The position numbers and the translations under genes are program-made. The notes under the pieces were generated by a model that searched no databases, was not told where the DNA came from, and saw only the letters and a list, made by a program, of their open reading frames with translations. Shown here in pieces: positions 8,377 to 16,525 of a stretch of 64,000 nt of DNA (position 1 is its first letter; each line of letters begins with the position of its first letter). This DNA comes from JAXGXJ01 sp963816155 (GTDB lineage: Bacteria > Actinomycetota > Thermoleophilia > RBG-16-64-13): the NCBI GenBank assembly GCA_963816155.1, contig CAWFJE010000010.1:372001-436000 (forward strand), written 5' to 3'.

Positions 8377-9080
8377 TGACGCCGCCGAAAGTCAGAGCGT
8401 TTGCCTCTTAGGTCTATCGGCCGCCACTACTGGATCTTTAGCGCCAGCACAACCCTACCAGGTTTGCACCTTCATATGCTCTCTCCTCTCAATTCTTCTG
8501 CCGGCGGTTCTGCAGTTACCGCAGAACGCATGACTCCGGCAACTCCACCAAACTCCCCTTTCTCCAATCAGGCAAGCTGCTCGGTCCCAATCACCAAAAC
8601 AGCTTCCACCTATACTCGAGCCTCCCATTCCGACTCGAATATGGGCAAGATGACATCACCTAAATACGTCATCTTGATTAGCCTAGCCCCAGCTCTTCAT
8701 GATGTCAACTGTCTAACAACTACATGGCGGTGGCCACCTACATCTCCCGTGAAACTATTCTCTCTTGACAAAATCTCTTTGCCCTATAGTGCAATTGCGC
8801 TATACATCCGATCAAAGTCGAAACCGCTGTACATCGCAGGTCCCTGATTCAGTATGTGGGACGTCGAGGACCCGGGGAGACAGCGACTCAGAGAACGATG
8901 GTCTGTCCGAGTGTTCGCCATGAAGCTGCCGATGCGGGGTGCCAGCGTCGAGAACGTGTCGCCAAACCGCTCCACGGCCATCCTCAGAAGAGCCATTCGA
9001 CAAGAACATCGAGGTAAGCCGAGGAAGACGAGAGCTGTTTCTCCACAGTCTTACAGCACTTGGCCTTGGTCTTGACCCGA
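8377..9080. other. GC-poorer intergenic stretch, no convincing gene
   Basis: About 700 bp of visibly lower GC than the flanks. The open frames here (8401-8847 on plus, 8784-8996 on minus) have no recognisable motifs and uneven codon use, so they are not called. Two symmetric motifs stand out: CAAGATGAC/GTCATCTTG at 8646-8654/8668-8676, and a near-perfect 20-bp palindrome at 8785-8804 (TATAGTGCAATTGCGCTATA), 14 bp downstream of a consensus TTGACA at 8765-8770. The HD-GYP promoter must lie in its left part. Together with the adjacent insertion sequences this looks like acquired or decaying DNA. Confidence 0.6.
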
Positions 9081-9132
9081 TTCCGTTGACCCTTTAGAAA
9101 TGGACCACTACGGTCCAGAAGGGAGTGTCAAC

Positions 9133-9414
9133 GTGGCCCACACGCCGGAGTTCAGGCAGGAGGCGGTCCGTCTGTATCGGGTGAGTCAGCGGGGCATCAG
9201 ATCATGCGCCGCCCAGCTGGGGATCTCGCCCGGCACGCTTCGCGCCTGGGTGCGCCAGGCAGAGGCTGACGAAGGGCTCGGGGAAGGGCTGACCAGCCCG
9301 GAGCGAGCCGAGCTTCTGAGGCTCAGACGGGAGGTGAGGATCCTCGAGGAGGAGAAGGAGATCCTTCGCAAGGCCGCGCTTTTCTTCGCCAGGGAGACCG
9401 ATCGGCGCACATGA
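9133..9414 (+). CDS. IS3-family transposase OrfA
   Basis: A 93-residue DNA-binding subunit. It starts VAHTPEFRQEAVRLYRVSQR, the helix-turn-helix of HTH_Tnp_1 proteins, includes AAQLGISPGTLRAWVRQAE as recognition helix, and ends in a leucine-zipper-like helix (LLRLRREVRILEEEKEILRK). GTG at 9133 is preferred since GGGAG lies about 9 nt upstream. The stop overlaps the orfB start as ATGA at 9411-9414; orfB lies in the -1 frame, the usual IS3 layout in which an OrfAB fusion is made by frameshifting. This half of the element appears intact. Confidence 0.9.
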   Translation: MAHTPEFRQEAVRLYRVSQRGIRSCAAQLGISPGTLRAWVRQAEADEGLGEGLTSPERAELLRLRREVRILEEEKEILRKAALFFARETDRRT

Positions 9415-10225
9415 AGTTCGCCTTGATCGATGAAGAGAAGTCGCACCACCCTGTCTCCCGTCTTGCCCGCGTGCTCGGTGTGACGGCCGCGGGATACCAC
9501 GCCTGGAAGAAGCGTCCGGCTTCTACGGCGCTCCCCGCATCCACGCCGAGCTGGCCCTCGCTCATGGCGAGCGGGTGTCGCGCAAGCGTGTGGCTCGGCT
9601 CATGGCCGAACTGGGTCTGGAAGGCGTCTCCAGGCGAGGAAAGCGCCGAGCGAGGAGGACTGAGGCCGAGATGCCGGCAGCGCCCGATCTCGTCCGCCGC
9701 CAGTTCACGGCCGACGCTCCCAACGAGCTCTGGATCGCCGACATCACCTACGTCCCATGGGAGGGCTGGCTCTTCTTGGCTGTGGTGGTGGACGCCTGCT
9801 CCCGGCGCGTGTGTGGCTGGTCCATGCGCGATGATCTGAGAGCCGACCTGGTGGTCGACGCTCTCGGCATGGCCACCACCCGCCGGCGGCCCGGTCCGGG
9901 CCTCATCGACCATTCCGACCGCGGCGGGCAATACCGCTCGCTGGCTCTTGGCCGGACCCTTCGTGATTCAGGGATCCTCGCCTCGATGGGCTCCCGCGGA
10001 GACGCCTCTGATAACGCCGCCTGTGAGAGCTTCATGGCCAGCATCAAGACCGAACTCGTGAAGCGCCAGACCTTCAAGACAAGAGACGAAGCGAGGCTCG
10101 CCGTCTTCTCCTACATCGAGGGCTTCTACAACACCGAGCGTAGGCATTCAGCCCTGGGATATCTTTCCCCGATCGAATACGAGAAGACGCTCAAGGAGAA
10201 ATGTGTCGAGACTGTTCTGGTCTAA
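9411..10225 (+). pseudogene. IS3-family transposase OrfB, internal deletion and frameshift
   Basis: The N-terminal part (MKFALIDEEKSHHPVSRLAR to GYHAWKKRP) is in one frame, and the rest (GFYGAPRIHAELAL onward) continues in another from 9518. Intact relatives have roughly 20-25 residues between these blocks, so about 65 bp seem to be missing at 9516-9520, which also shifts the frame. Downstream the rve/DDE catalytic core is complete: IADITYVPW, IDHSDRGGQY and NAACESFMASIK supply D, D and E. It ends NTERRHSALGYLSPIEYE, typical for IS3 transposases. The damage should inactivate transposition unless another copy acts in trans. Confidence 0.85.
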
Positions 10226-10284
10226 CTGCAAACAGTCAACGGAAACGGGGCAACCCAACTGGGACCAAGGGGATGGTCTGGCAA

Positions 10285-10680
10285 TAGACCGCCATCGACG
10301 TGGCCTTTAGCTTCGTGCGGGTGGAGCTCCATACCTCTCCCCGTAACCCCACGGCTCATTGGTGCTCGCACCTGGCCGAAGAGGTGGCCAGAGACCTCGC
10401 GTGCCGGGGCTGGAAGCTGGAGGTGGTCATGATCGATAACGCAGGCGAGTTTCGCAGCCATGAGTTCGAAGAGGCCATCGCCGGGTTGGGCGCCACCCAC
10501 CGCTTCATCCGAGCCGGGCGTCCTCAATCGAACGGATGTGTGGAGCGGGTGCAGCGCACCATCCTTGAGGAGTGCTGGAAGCCGGCCTTTGCCCGCTACC
10601 TCATCCCCAAATACACCGGGCTCAGGCACGACTAAAGGGGTATGCGGCCTACTACAACCAGGATCGAGCCCACACCGGAC
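10285..10680 (+). pseudogene. IS481-like integrase-core transposase remnant
   Basis: A degraded C-terminal half of a DDE transposase. It reads IDVAFSFVRVELHTSPRNPT, then MIDNAGEFRSHEFEEAI with a catalytic Asp, and FIRAGRPQSNGCVERVQRTI with the catalytic Glu. A stop at 10633-10635 interrupts the frame after GLRHD, and the expected continuation AYYNQDRAHTG appears in another frame just downstream (about 10647-10679). The N-terminal half is absent, and the upstream boundary abuts the right end of the IS3 element. It is a fossil, not a functional gene. Confidence 0.8.
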
Positions 10681-10912
10681 CCTGCCCACCCTGAGAACCG
10701 AACACTATGCAAACATAGTGACTGCTCGACCGCTGGCGGGCAAGTTCGCCGTGCCCGCGCGACAGGCCCCGGCACCCTCGCAGCAGCAGAACGCGCCAAC
10801 CCGCTGCCGGCCTCCGCTACAATGACCCCGAGCCCCGCCCCGACCCATCACCTACCCGCCTCCGGACCAAGCGGAACCGGCAGGGCGGCGGAATGACAGC
10901 CCAAGGAGACCC

Positions 10913-11143
10913 ATGCCCCAAGCCACGATCCTCTCCTATCTGGCCCGCGCCTACGAGGCCAACCCGGAGGCCGAGGTGTCGGGCCCCGAACTGCGGCACG
11001 AACTGGGCCTCGACGCGGCCACTGTGGACACCTGCGTGCGCGACCTGGCCCGCGAGGGGCTGGTGGAGTGGGATCCGCTGCTCACCAACATGTGGCTGCG
11101 CATCACCGACAAGGGGCTGGCGCGCTCGCGTCGGGGCGCTTGA
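10913..11143 (+). CDS. Small winged-helix DNA-binding protein
   Basis: A 76-residue protein. It contains SGPELRHELGLDAATVDTCV, a helix-turn-helix, followed by LAREGLVEWDPLLTN and LRITDKGLARSRRGA, the wing and last helix typical of MarR/PadR-like winged-helix folds. It consists of the DNA-binding domain alone with no effector domain. The ATG follows AAGGAG by about 6 nt, a strong start. It lies immediately beyond the insertion-sequence remnants and 46 bp before the convergent DUF4332 gene. The target is unknown. Confidence 0.75.
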   Translation: MPQATILSYLARAYEANPEAEVSGPELRHELGLDAATVDTCVRDLAREGLVEWDPLLTNMWLRITDKGLARSRRGA

Positions 11144-11189
11144 GAGGCTCCCGGTCCGTTGTGTGGTCCGAAGGCGGGTCTACCCCGCC

Positions 11190-11594
11190 TCAGTAGGTCA
11201 TCACCCGTGGAAGTGCCTTGGCCGCCTCGATCCACTCGGCCACTTGGGACTCGCTGGGGAGATGGCGCACGAACTCCATCTCCTCGTTCACCTCGGCCAG
11301 TTTCGTGGTGAGGTGGTCCGCCCGCCGCTGGGATAGCTCCACGACGGTGTCCACCCCCACGGCCTCCAGCAGATCCGAGTATTGCGTGCCTATGCCTTTC
11401 ACTCGGAACAGATCGGCCTTGTTGACCCAGCCCAGGATGAGCTTGCCTCCGATGCCCGTGGCCGCCTCCAGGTCGCTGCGGCCCTTGGGGGTGGCACCCG
11501 CCTCCAGCAGAGCCTCCACGGTGTTGATACCGGCCGCCTTCAGCTTATCAGCCTGTACGTCCCCGATGCCCGAGATCTCTTCCACACCGGCCAT
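11190..11594 (-). CDS. DUF4332 helix-hairpin-helix protein
   Basis: A 134-residue protein with two tandem helix-hairpin-helix-like units: EISGIGDVQADKLKAAGINT at the N-terminus and RVKGIGTQYSDLLEAVGVDT in the middle. This double pattern defines DUF4332, related to the HhH modules of RecA-type and polymerase accessory proteins that contact DNA non-specifically. Start 11594 (MAGVEEIS) is chosen since GGGAGG lies just upstream and the extra N-terminal 23 residues of a longer frame are Arg-rich and non-conserved. The function of DUF4332 is not established; nucleic-acid binding is inference from the fold. Confidence 0.8.
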   Translation of the reverse strand: MAGVEEISGIGDVQADKLKAAGINTVEALLEAGATPKGRSDLEAATGIGGKLILGWVNKADLFRVKGIGTQYSDLLEAVGVDTVVELSQRRADHLTTKLAEVNEEMEFVRHLPSESQVAEWIEAAKALPRVMTY

Positions 11595-11702
11595 GCGCCC
11601 TCCCTCGACTCGTCTTCGCCGCCCGACACACACACCTCTATCGTACTCGCCTGCGCCGCGCATCCGCTAGAGACCTGACTCCCTCGGCCCCCAGAAAAAG
11701 CC

Positions 11703-11732
11703 GGAGGCCGTCTCGTCGCCGAGACGGCCTCC
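11703..11732 (-). terminator. Rho-independent terminator
   Basis: A perfect 13-bp stem, GGAGGCCGTCTCG/CGAGACGGCCTCC with a TCGC loop, is followed on the minus strand by GG and then CTTTTT. It sits downstream of the mini-ORF at 11801-11842 and of the Fpg/Nei gene, and upstream of the DUF4332 gene, so it would separate those transcripts. Confidence 0.8.
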
Positions 11733-11800
11733 TCAACCTGTGATGTTGCGCTGCGACCCCGAAGGCGCCGCCGGAAGGCGTCAGTCGGGAATCCTAGCGA

Positions 11801-11842
11801 CTAAAGGCTAACGCCACCTCCGGTCCAATGGTCGCCGCGCAT
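11801..11842 (-). CDS. Candidate 13-codon mini-ORF with extreme Shine-Dalgarno
   Basis: The frame encodes MRGDHWTGGGVSL and a stop. Upstream at 11866-11878 is AGAAAGGAGGTGG, an unusually complete complement of the 16S rRNA 3' end, about 24 nt before the ATG; a TTG at 11851 in frame is closer (about 15 nt). A -10-like TAGAAT occurs about 15 nt further upstream, and a perfect terminator hairpin lies about 70 nt downstream, so promoter, SD, short frame and terminator form a self-contained unit of about 180 bp between the Fpg/Nei gene and DUF4332. It could be a leader peptide, a tiny protein gene or a small RNA. No family is recognised and coding status is unproven. Confidence 0.3.
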   Translation of the reverse strand: MRGDHWTGGGVSL

Positions 11843-11943
11843 ACTGGGCAAACTGTCTATTGGGACCACCTCCTTTCTACGCTTGACAACATTCTAGCAA
11901 CAAACCCCTGCAATATGCCAGTACAAGGCCACACGGTAAGTCG

Positions 11944-12825
11944 CTAGTCAGGAGGCCTGCCGGAAGGCCAGTCATCCTTCAGGAGACGGGACAGCGAGCG
12001 GTCGGCCAAGATGCGACCCCCCGTCTGGCAACCTGGGCAGTAGTCGCACTCGTTCCGCGCTCTGACGATGCGCTCGACCCGGGTGCCGCAAACGGGACAG
12101 GGCCGACCGTAGCGACCGTGAACGGCCATGCCCGGACGGAACGCGGTCACCTTCTTGGGGAACTCGCCTGCAGCCTCCGCGCTCAGGCGCTTCACCCAGT
12201 CCTGTAGGATCTCGGCGGTGGCTTGGTGAAGTCGCGCCATCGCCCCGTCATCCAGAGTGCCCGTGCGCAGGAACGGTGATAGTCGTGCCCGGTGGAGGAT
12301 CTCATCCGAATATGCGTTACCGATGCCGCTGAGTATGCTGGGATCGGTGAGAGCCCGCTTCAGCGTGTGGTTCTCCCGGCGCAGTGCCGCCGCGAAGTCT
12401 CCGTAGGTGGAGCCGATCGCTTCCAGACCGCCCGGATCGAGTCCCGCCAGAGCCGCCGTGCCTTGGACGAGGTGCAAAGAAGCCCGCCGCCTTGATCCCG
12501 CCTCTGTGATGATGAGTGACCCCAAAGGGAAGTCGAAAGCAGCCAGACCTGAGCCGCGAGGGATGGCAGAGCCCGACTCCTTCCACTGCAGGCGGCCTGC
12601 CACCATGAGATGTAGGACCAGAAACAGATCAGGTTCCAGGCAGAAGACGAGACGTTTGCCCATCCGCTCCACCCGGGCGACCCGATGACCGATCGCAGTG
12701 TGGAGGGCGGGTTCGACCGTCCGCAGGAGGAAGGGACTGCCCAAGCGCAGGCCGACGAGTTCCTGCCCCACGATGCGCGCGGCAAGCGCCTCCTTGTAGA
12801 CCTCGATGTCCGGTAGCTCAGGCAT
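11944..12825 (-). CDS. Formamidopyrimidine-DNA glycosylase family (Fpg/Nei)
   Basis: A 293-residue base-excision repair enzyme. The mature N-terminus PELPDIEVY carries the catalytic Pro and the following Glu that form the Schiff base and perform beta/delta elimination. The H2TH region reads LTDPSILSGIGNAYSDEILH, and the C-terminal zinc finger is complete (CPVCGTRVERIVR ... CDYCPGC). The start at 12825 is fixed by the requirement for Pro as residue 2; an upstream ATG would add 31 residues and destroy catalysis. The role is excision of oxidised purines (Fpg) or pyrimidines (Nei); the two are not separable here by eye. No close operon partner. Confidence 0.92.
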   Translation of the reverse strand: MPELPDIEVYKEALAARIVGQELVGLRLGSPFLLRTVEPALHTAIGHRVARVERMGKRLVFCLEPDLFLVLHLMVAGRLQWKESGSAIPRGSGLAAFDFPLGSLIITEAGSRRRASLHLVQGTAALAGLDPGGLEAIGSTYGDFAAALRRENHTLKRALTDPSILSGIGNAYSDEILHRARLSPFLRTGTLDDGAMARLHQATAEILQDWVKRLSAEAAGEFPKKVTAFRPGMAVHGRYGRPCPVCGTRVERIVRARNECDYCPGCQTGGRILADRSLSRLLKDDWPSGRPPD

Positions 12826-12990
12826 CTGGCCGTATGCAGTATAGCCCCGAGCGGAACACCCGGCGCACGGGGGCAGCAGCGCGCGTCGGCCCGGCGCGGG
12901 ACCGCATGATGGCCTCACGCGCGACGCCGCATGTCGAACCCGCGGGCAGCGCGCGGCGCCGCATGACGGCCTCCGCGGTATCCTGTGCCC

Positions 12991-14247
12991 ATGAGACGGA
13001 CTCCTCTCTGCTTCCTGATGCTCATCCTGCTCCTCATCGTTTCCGCCTGCGGCGCGGGCGAAGGCGGCGGCCCGCCATCCTCGTCGTTTGTCCCCCAGCC
13101 ACCTGAGCCCACCATACCGCCGACCACCGCCACATCTGCCACGACCACTTCATCGCCGCCTACGACCCAGCAGAGTCCCGCCGAGCGCCTGCTCGCCACC
13201 ATGAGCCTAAGCGAAAAGGCCGCGCAGGTACTCCTCGTGGGCTTCTTCGGTACCACCGCTTCATCACTGACACCGGGCTTCATGGCGGAGACCACACCAG
13301 GCGGAGTGGTGCTTCTCAAGAGAAACGTGGAGACCACCGACCAGCTGCAGAAGCTCACGGCCGCGTTGCAGGATAGAGCCGCTGCGACAGACGCGGGAAT
13401 CGCTCTGCTCGTGGCTGTGGACCAGGAGGGCGGTCCCGTGAGACGGATCGAGGACGACATGACTCCTATGCCGGCAGCCCGTACGCTGGGCACCAAGTCC
13501 ACGCCGGAGGAGGCCGGCGCCCTTGCCGCCCAGACGGCGGAGGAGTTGCTCACCCTGGGAGTGAACATGAACTTGGCTCCTGTGGCTGATGTGGTCGAGG
13601 ATGACGGCTCGTTCCTATACCGCCGCAGCTACTCCGGAGATCCCGAGCGCGTAGCGGCCTTCGTGAGCGCGGTGGTGGCCGGCTATGAGGACAATGGACT
13701 CGTCGCCTGCCCCAAGCATTTCCCCGGCCACGGCTCCGCTGACGGAAACACCCACTCCGAGGACGCGGTGGCGGAGGCCACTGCCGCCGACTACGAGGCC
13801 GTTCACCTGCCCCCCTTCATCGCAGGCTTCGATGCGGGTGCGGAAGCGGTCATGGTGGCCCACATCGTCGCCGGAGCTTATGATCCCGAGCACCCGGCGT
13901 CATCCTCTTCCGCCGTCATCGAAGGCCTTCTGCGCGACGAACTGGGTTTTGCCGGACTGGTGGTCACGGACGACATCGAGATGGCCGCCGCCGCCGGGAA
14001 GCAAGCGGACGGCGCCGGGAGCGACGAGGCCGCGGCGGAGTCGTCCTCGGGGATCACGGCGGTCGAGTGCCTGCGCGCCGGGGCGGACCTCGTGATCACC
14101 CTCGGCCCCCTGGAGACTCAGCAGGCGATCATCGCCGCCATAGCGGCCGCGGTGGATTCGGGAACGCTCAGTGGACAACGTCTCGATGAGGCCGTCCTAC
14201 GGATCTTGGAACTCAAACAGAGGAAGGGCTTGGCACCGTTCGGGTGA
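12991..14247 (+). CDS. GH3 family beta-N-acetylhexosaminidase-like lipoprotein
   Basis: A protein of about 418 residues. The signal peptide MRRTPLCFLMLILLLIVSAC ends in a lipobox cysteine; a Ser/Pro/Thr-rich linker of about 60 residues then precedes the catalytic domain. GH3 motifs are clear: AVDQEGGPVRRI, NMNLAPVADV, CPKHFPGHGSADGNTHS with the catalytic-loop His, and LVVTDDIEMAA carrying the Asp nucleophile. NagZ-type enzymes remove N-acetylglucosamine from muropeptides; a lipid-anchored extracytoplasmic version would act on peptidoglycan fragments or other glycans outside. ATG at 12991 is preferred to a GTG two codons upstream. It converges with the next gene across a terminator. Confidence 0.9.
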   Translation: MRRTPLCFLMLILLLIVSACGAGEGGGPPSSSFVPQPPEPTIPPTTATSATTTSSPPTTQQSPAERLLATMSLSEKAAQVLLVGFFGTTASSLTPGFMAETTPGGVVLLKRNVETTDQLQKLTAALQDRAAATDAGIALLVAVDQEGGPVRRIEDDMTPMPAARTLGTKSTPEEAGALAAQTAEELLTLGVNMNLAPVADVVEDDGSFLYRRSYSGDPERVAAFVSAVVAGYEDNGLVACPKHFPGHGSADGNTHSEDAVAEATAADYEAVHLPPFIAGFDAGAEAVMVAHIVAGAYDPEHPASSSSAVIEGLLRDELGFAGLVVTDDIEMAAAAGKQADGAGSDEAAAESSSGITAVECLRAGADLVITLGPLETQQAIIAAIAAAVDSGTLSGQRLDEAVLRILELKQRKGLAPFG

Positions 14248-14307
14248 CCCCCGGCAACGGCCGCTCAGGGCCCACCTCGGGGAAGATCTGACCCAGCACG
14301 AAAGAAC

Positions 14308-14335
14308 GGGGGGCGCGCCTCCCGGCGCGCCCCCC
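14308..14335. terminator. Bidirectional hairpin terminator
   Basis: A perfect 12-bp GC stem (GGGGGGCGCGCC/GGCGCGCCCCCC, loop TCCC) lies in the gap between the convergent GH3 and FMN glutamate-synthase-like genes. No long T-tract follows on either side, but position and symmetry favour termination for both. Confidence 0.65.
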
Positions 14336-14382
14336 ATATTCGAAGCCCCAGTAGCTCTCGGGCTCCTCACAGCCCTCAATCC

Positions 14383-15984
14383 TCAACTGTCGAGGATGCT
14401 CTCCGCTTCCTCCTTCATAGCATCCATGACGTACTGGACACCCGAGACCTTGGCGGCTTCCTCCGTGAGTGAGATGACGTCTTTCCTGCTCAGGGTGTCG
14501 AGACGGAAGCAGCGCGCCCCGGCCATGAACTGGGTCAGACCCGTGCGCAACTTGTCCACGAAGGTATAGATGGCAACAGCTCCCAGGGGGATGTCGTTCA
14601 TGCGGTCGCCGAAACGGTCCTTCAGGGTCGAGTAGGTGACGAAGATCTCTTCCGGCGTCTGACCGAACCTCTTGACCGGGGTGGGCAGGTCTTTCCAGAG
14701 TCCCGTCCGCGATCCGTCGCCGATGACGCCTTCGATGTTGCTCCCCACGAAGCCCGGGATCATGAGCGCACGACCCATACACACAGCCTTGAAGTAGGGA
14801 GCGCCCATGGCCAGCACCTTGAAGATGTGATCCTCTGTCGAGAACCCGCCGGCCATGGCAAGGTCGGGAGTCCACTCTCCGCGGTTGGCCAGACGCTTCG
14901 CGCATTCATAGGCCATGGCCTGCAGGTAGAAGGTGGGCACGCCCCACTCTTCCATCATGCGCCAGGGGCTCATGCCCGTCCCTCCGCCTGATCCGTCGAT
15001 GGTCACCAGGTCGACGCGCGCTTTGGAGGACCACTTGATAGCGCGGGCCAGTTCGGGGAATCCGTACGCGCCGGTCTTGAGAGTGACCCGCTTCACTCCT
15101 ACGCGGCGACGCAACTGCTCGACCGCACACAGGAACTGGTCCTCATCGATGAAGCCCAGGCGGGAGTGCCGCTCGAACTCCTTGATGCCGCCGGCCTTGA
15201 ACGAATCACTCACCGCCGGCTCGCTGGGATTGGGGGTGATGATATAGCCCCGCTTCTGCAGGTCGAGGGCCCGGTCGAGATCGCGGATCTTGATCTCGCC
15301 CCCGATGCACTTCGCGCCCTGGCCCCACTTGAGCTCGATGGTCTCGACCCCGAGTTCCTGCACTACGTAGTCGGCCACGCCAAAGGCGGTGTCCTCGACG
15401 TTGAGCTGGACGATGATGTCTCCGTAGCCCTCTTGCCACTCCCGATAGATCTTGACCCGCCGCTCCATCTCTGGCGATCTTTTGATCCTTCCGTCCGGAT
15501 AGAACTCGGCCTCCGTATCGATGCCGCACACATTCTCGCCCACCACCAGCGAGATGCCGGAGATGGCCGCCCCCACCGCGAACGACTCCCAGTACTTGCG
15601 CGCTATGTCAGTGGAACCCAGCGCGCCCGTGAAGACCGGCATCTTCATGCGGATGGGATTCATATGACCGTACACGGCCGTTGTGTCGACCACCGGGAAG
15701 ATGGCCTTGTCGGGATTGGCCTCGTCAATGGCCTTGGCGCCGCGAGCGAAGCCGAGGATGTTGAGATGCGAGTAATCGACCGGGTAGACCTTGTCTGCCC
15801 CAGAAGTCATCTCGCCGAAAGGTCCCGGATAGATGACTTCCCGACCGCGGAATGACGACTTGAACACGTCGCAGTTACCCTGGCAGTCGGCCATGCATCT
15901 CGTACAGACACCTGAACTGGCCACATCGCGCGACCGGTTCCTCGTCTCCAATGCCTCACTCGATCCCGTGTGAGAGTAATCCAT
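14383..15984 (-). CDS. FMN-binding glutamate synthase-like protein (GltB central domain)
   Basis: A 533-residue TIM-barrel flavoprotein. The N-terminal CTRCMADCQGNC (residues about 27-38) is a Cys cluster; the barrel contains ELKWGQGAKCIGGEI, VDLVTIDGSGGGTGMSPWRM (FMN/2-oxoglutarate region) and PDLAMAGGFSTEDHIFKVLA. This is the synthase domain of glutamate synthase without the amidotransferase or the C-terminal structural domain, as in archaeal-type and other stand-alone FMN-binding glutamate-synthase-family proteins. The usual GltB 3Fe-4S cysteine motif is not evident in its standard place. It is divergent from the corrinoid-activation pair starting at 16178, which suggests co-regulation, perhaps in redox activation. 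True glutamate synthase activity is uncertain. Confidence 0.85.
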   Translation of the reverse strand: MDYSHTGSSEALETRNRSRDVASSGVCTRCMADCQGNCDVFKSSFRGREVIYPGPFGEMTSGADKVYPVDYSHLNILGFARGAKAIDEANPDKAIFPVVDTTAVYGHMNPIRMKMPVFTGALGSTDIARKYWESFAVGAAISGISLVVGENVCGIDTEAEFYPDGRIKRSPEMERRVKIYREWQEGYGDIIVQLNVEDTAFGVADYVVQELGVETIELKWGQGAKCIGGEIKIRDLDRALDLQKRGYIITPNPSEPAVSDSFKAGGIKEFERHSRLGFIDEDQFLCAVEQLRRRVGVKRVTLKTGAYGFPELARAIKWSSKARVDLVTIDGSGGGTGMSPWRMMEEWGVPTFYLQAMAYECAKRLANRGEWTPDLAMAGGFSTEDHIFKVLAMGAPYFKAVCMGRALMIPGFVGSNIEGVIGDGSRTGLWKDLPTPVKRFGQTPEEIFVTYSTLKDRFGDRMNDIPLGAVAIYTFVDKLRTGLTQFMAGARCFRLDTLSRKDVISLTEEAAKVSGVQYVMDAMKEEAESILDS

Positions 15985-16143
15985 ACGAACAAACCCCCTG
16001 TGCGTTGTGGCAGCCGCGCTGACCGGCCGCTCGTGCGCACGAGTTTAGCGAGAAAGGGACGTAAGGTGGTAAGGCGTCCAAGAATCGTCCTCTCGCCACA
16101 CGCGCACCATGCTCACCGGCCTGCCTGCAGCACCGCGCTCGCC

Positions 16144-16149
16144 TATAAT
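16144..16149 (+). promoter_or_regulatory. -10 promoter element of the DUF6951-like/ASKHA operon
   Basis: A perfect TATAAT hexamer lies 28 bp before the ATG at 16178 in the divergent gap 15985-16177. No strong TTGACA-like -35 box is visible at 16-18 bp upstream, so an activator may be needed. Confidence 0.5.
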
Positions 16150-16177
16150 CAGAGAGCCCACGAGCAAAGGAGTGAGG

Positions 16178-16525
16178 ATGCAGACCGACCAGACGACTAC
16201 GGTCGTCCAGATCGATGCCGGCGTCTGTGGCCACAAGACCACGGTCCGGGCCACCAAGACCGACGGCTACAACGTTCGAGTGGCCATCGACAGCGACTGC
16301 CCGCATGTGGCTAAGATCGCTACCGAAGTCGACGAGGTAGACGCTCTCCACCAGATCGGTCTGAGGGGTGGTCTTCCCTCTGCGTTGGAAGCGGCCTACC
16401 GTCACTGTATCCACGCCGCCTGCCCTGCGCCGGGAGGATTGATCAAGGGGATCGAGGCGGCAGCCGGACTGGCGCTTCCTCAGGACGCTCATATCTGCGT
16501 CAGCCGCGAACAGGGCACCTCATGA
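16178..16525 (+). CDS. DUF6951-like small cysteine-containing protein
   Basis: A 115-residue protein beginning MQTDQTTTVVQIDAGVCGHK, then IDSDCPHVAKIATEVDEVDA and HCIHAACPAPGGLIKGIEAA. Cysteines at about 18, 48, 86 and 91 recur in characteristic GxCG, SDCP and ACP contexts. The pattern resembles the DUF6951-type proteins of anaerobes that occur beside corrinoid-activation genes; this family name is from memory and moderate in certainty. AAAGGAGTGAGG precedes the ATG. The stop overlaps the ASKHA gene start (ATGA at 16522-16525), indicating translational coupling and a shared role, possibly metal or corrinoid handling. Function unknown. Confidence 0.7.
   Translation: MQTDQTTTVVQIDAGVCGHKTTVRATKTDGYNVRVAIDSDCPHVAKIATEVDEVDALHQIGLRGGLPSALEAAYRHCIHAACPAPGGLIKGIEAAAGLALPQDAHICVSREQGTS

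Larger units (their letters stand above)
9081..10244 (+). mobile_element. IS3-family insertion sequence, damaged
   Basis: An element of about 1.16 kb carrying orfA and orfB in the classical IS3 arrangement. Imperfect terminal inverted repeats of about 36 nt are visible: the left end begins TTCCGTTGAC at 9081, and the right end finishes with its reverse complement GTCAACGGAA at 10235-10244. The repeats continue with matches such as GACCA further in. The exact outer limits are uncertain because partial similarity continues a few bases outwards. No clean target duplication was identified. The orfB reading frame is broken, so the copy is probably not autonomous. Confidence 0.75.

Noticed and set aside
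8401..8847. Plus-strand frame of 148 codons in the GC-poor gap
   Set aside because: Ser/Thr/Pro-rich with no motif, no ribosome site, and overlapping palindromic regulatory-type sequence.
8784..8996. Minus-strand 70-codon frame near the IS3 element
   Set aside because: Some resemblance in composition to transposase ends, but no motif that I can name; no ribosome site.
11866..11878. 16S rRNA 3' end fragment
   Set aside because: The plus strand CCACCTCCTTTCT looks like the end of 16S rRNA, but no further rRNA sequence flanks it; it is better explained as a Shine-Dalgarno on the minus strand.
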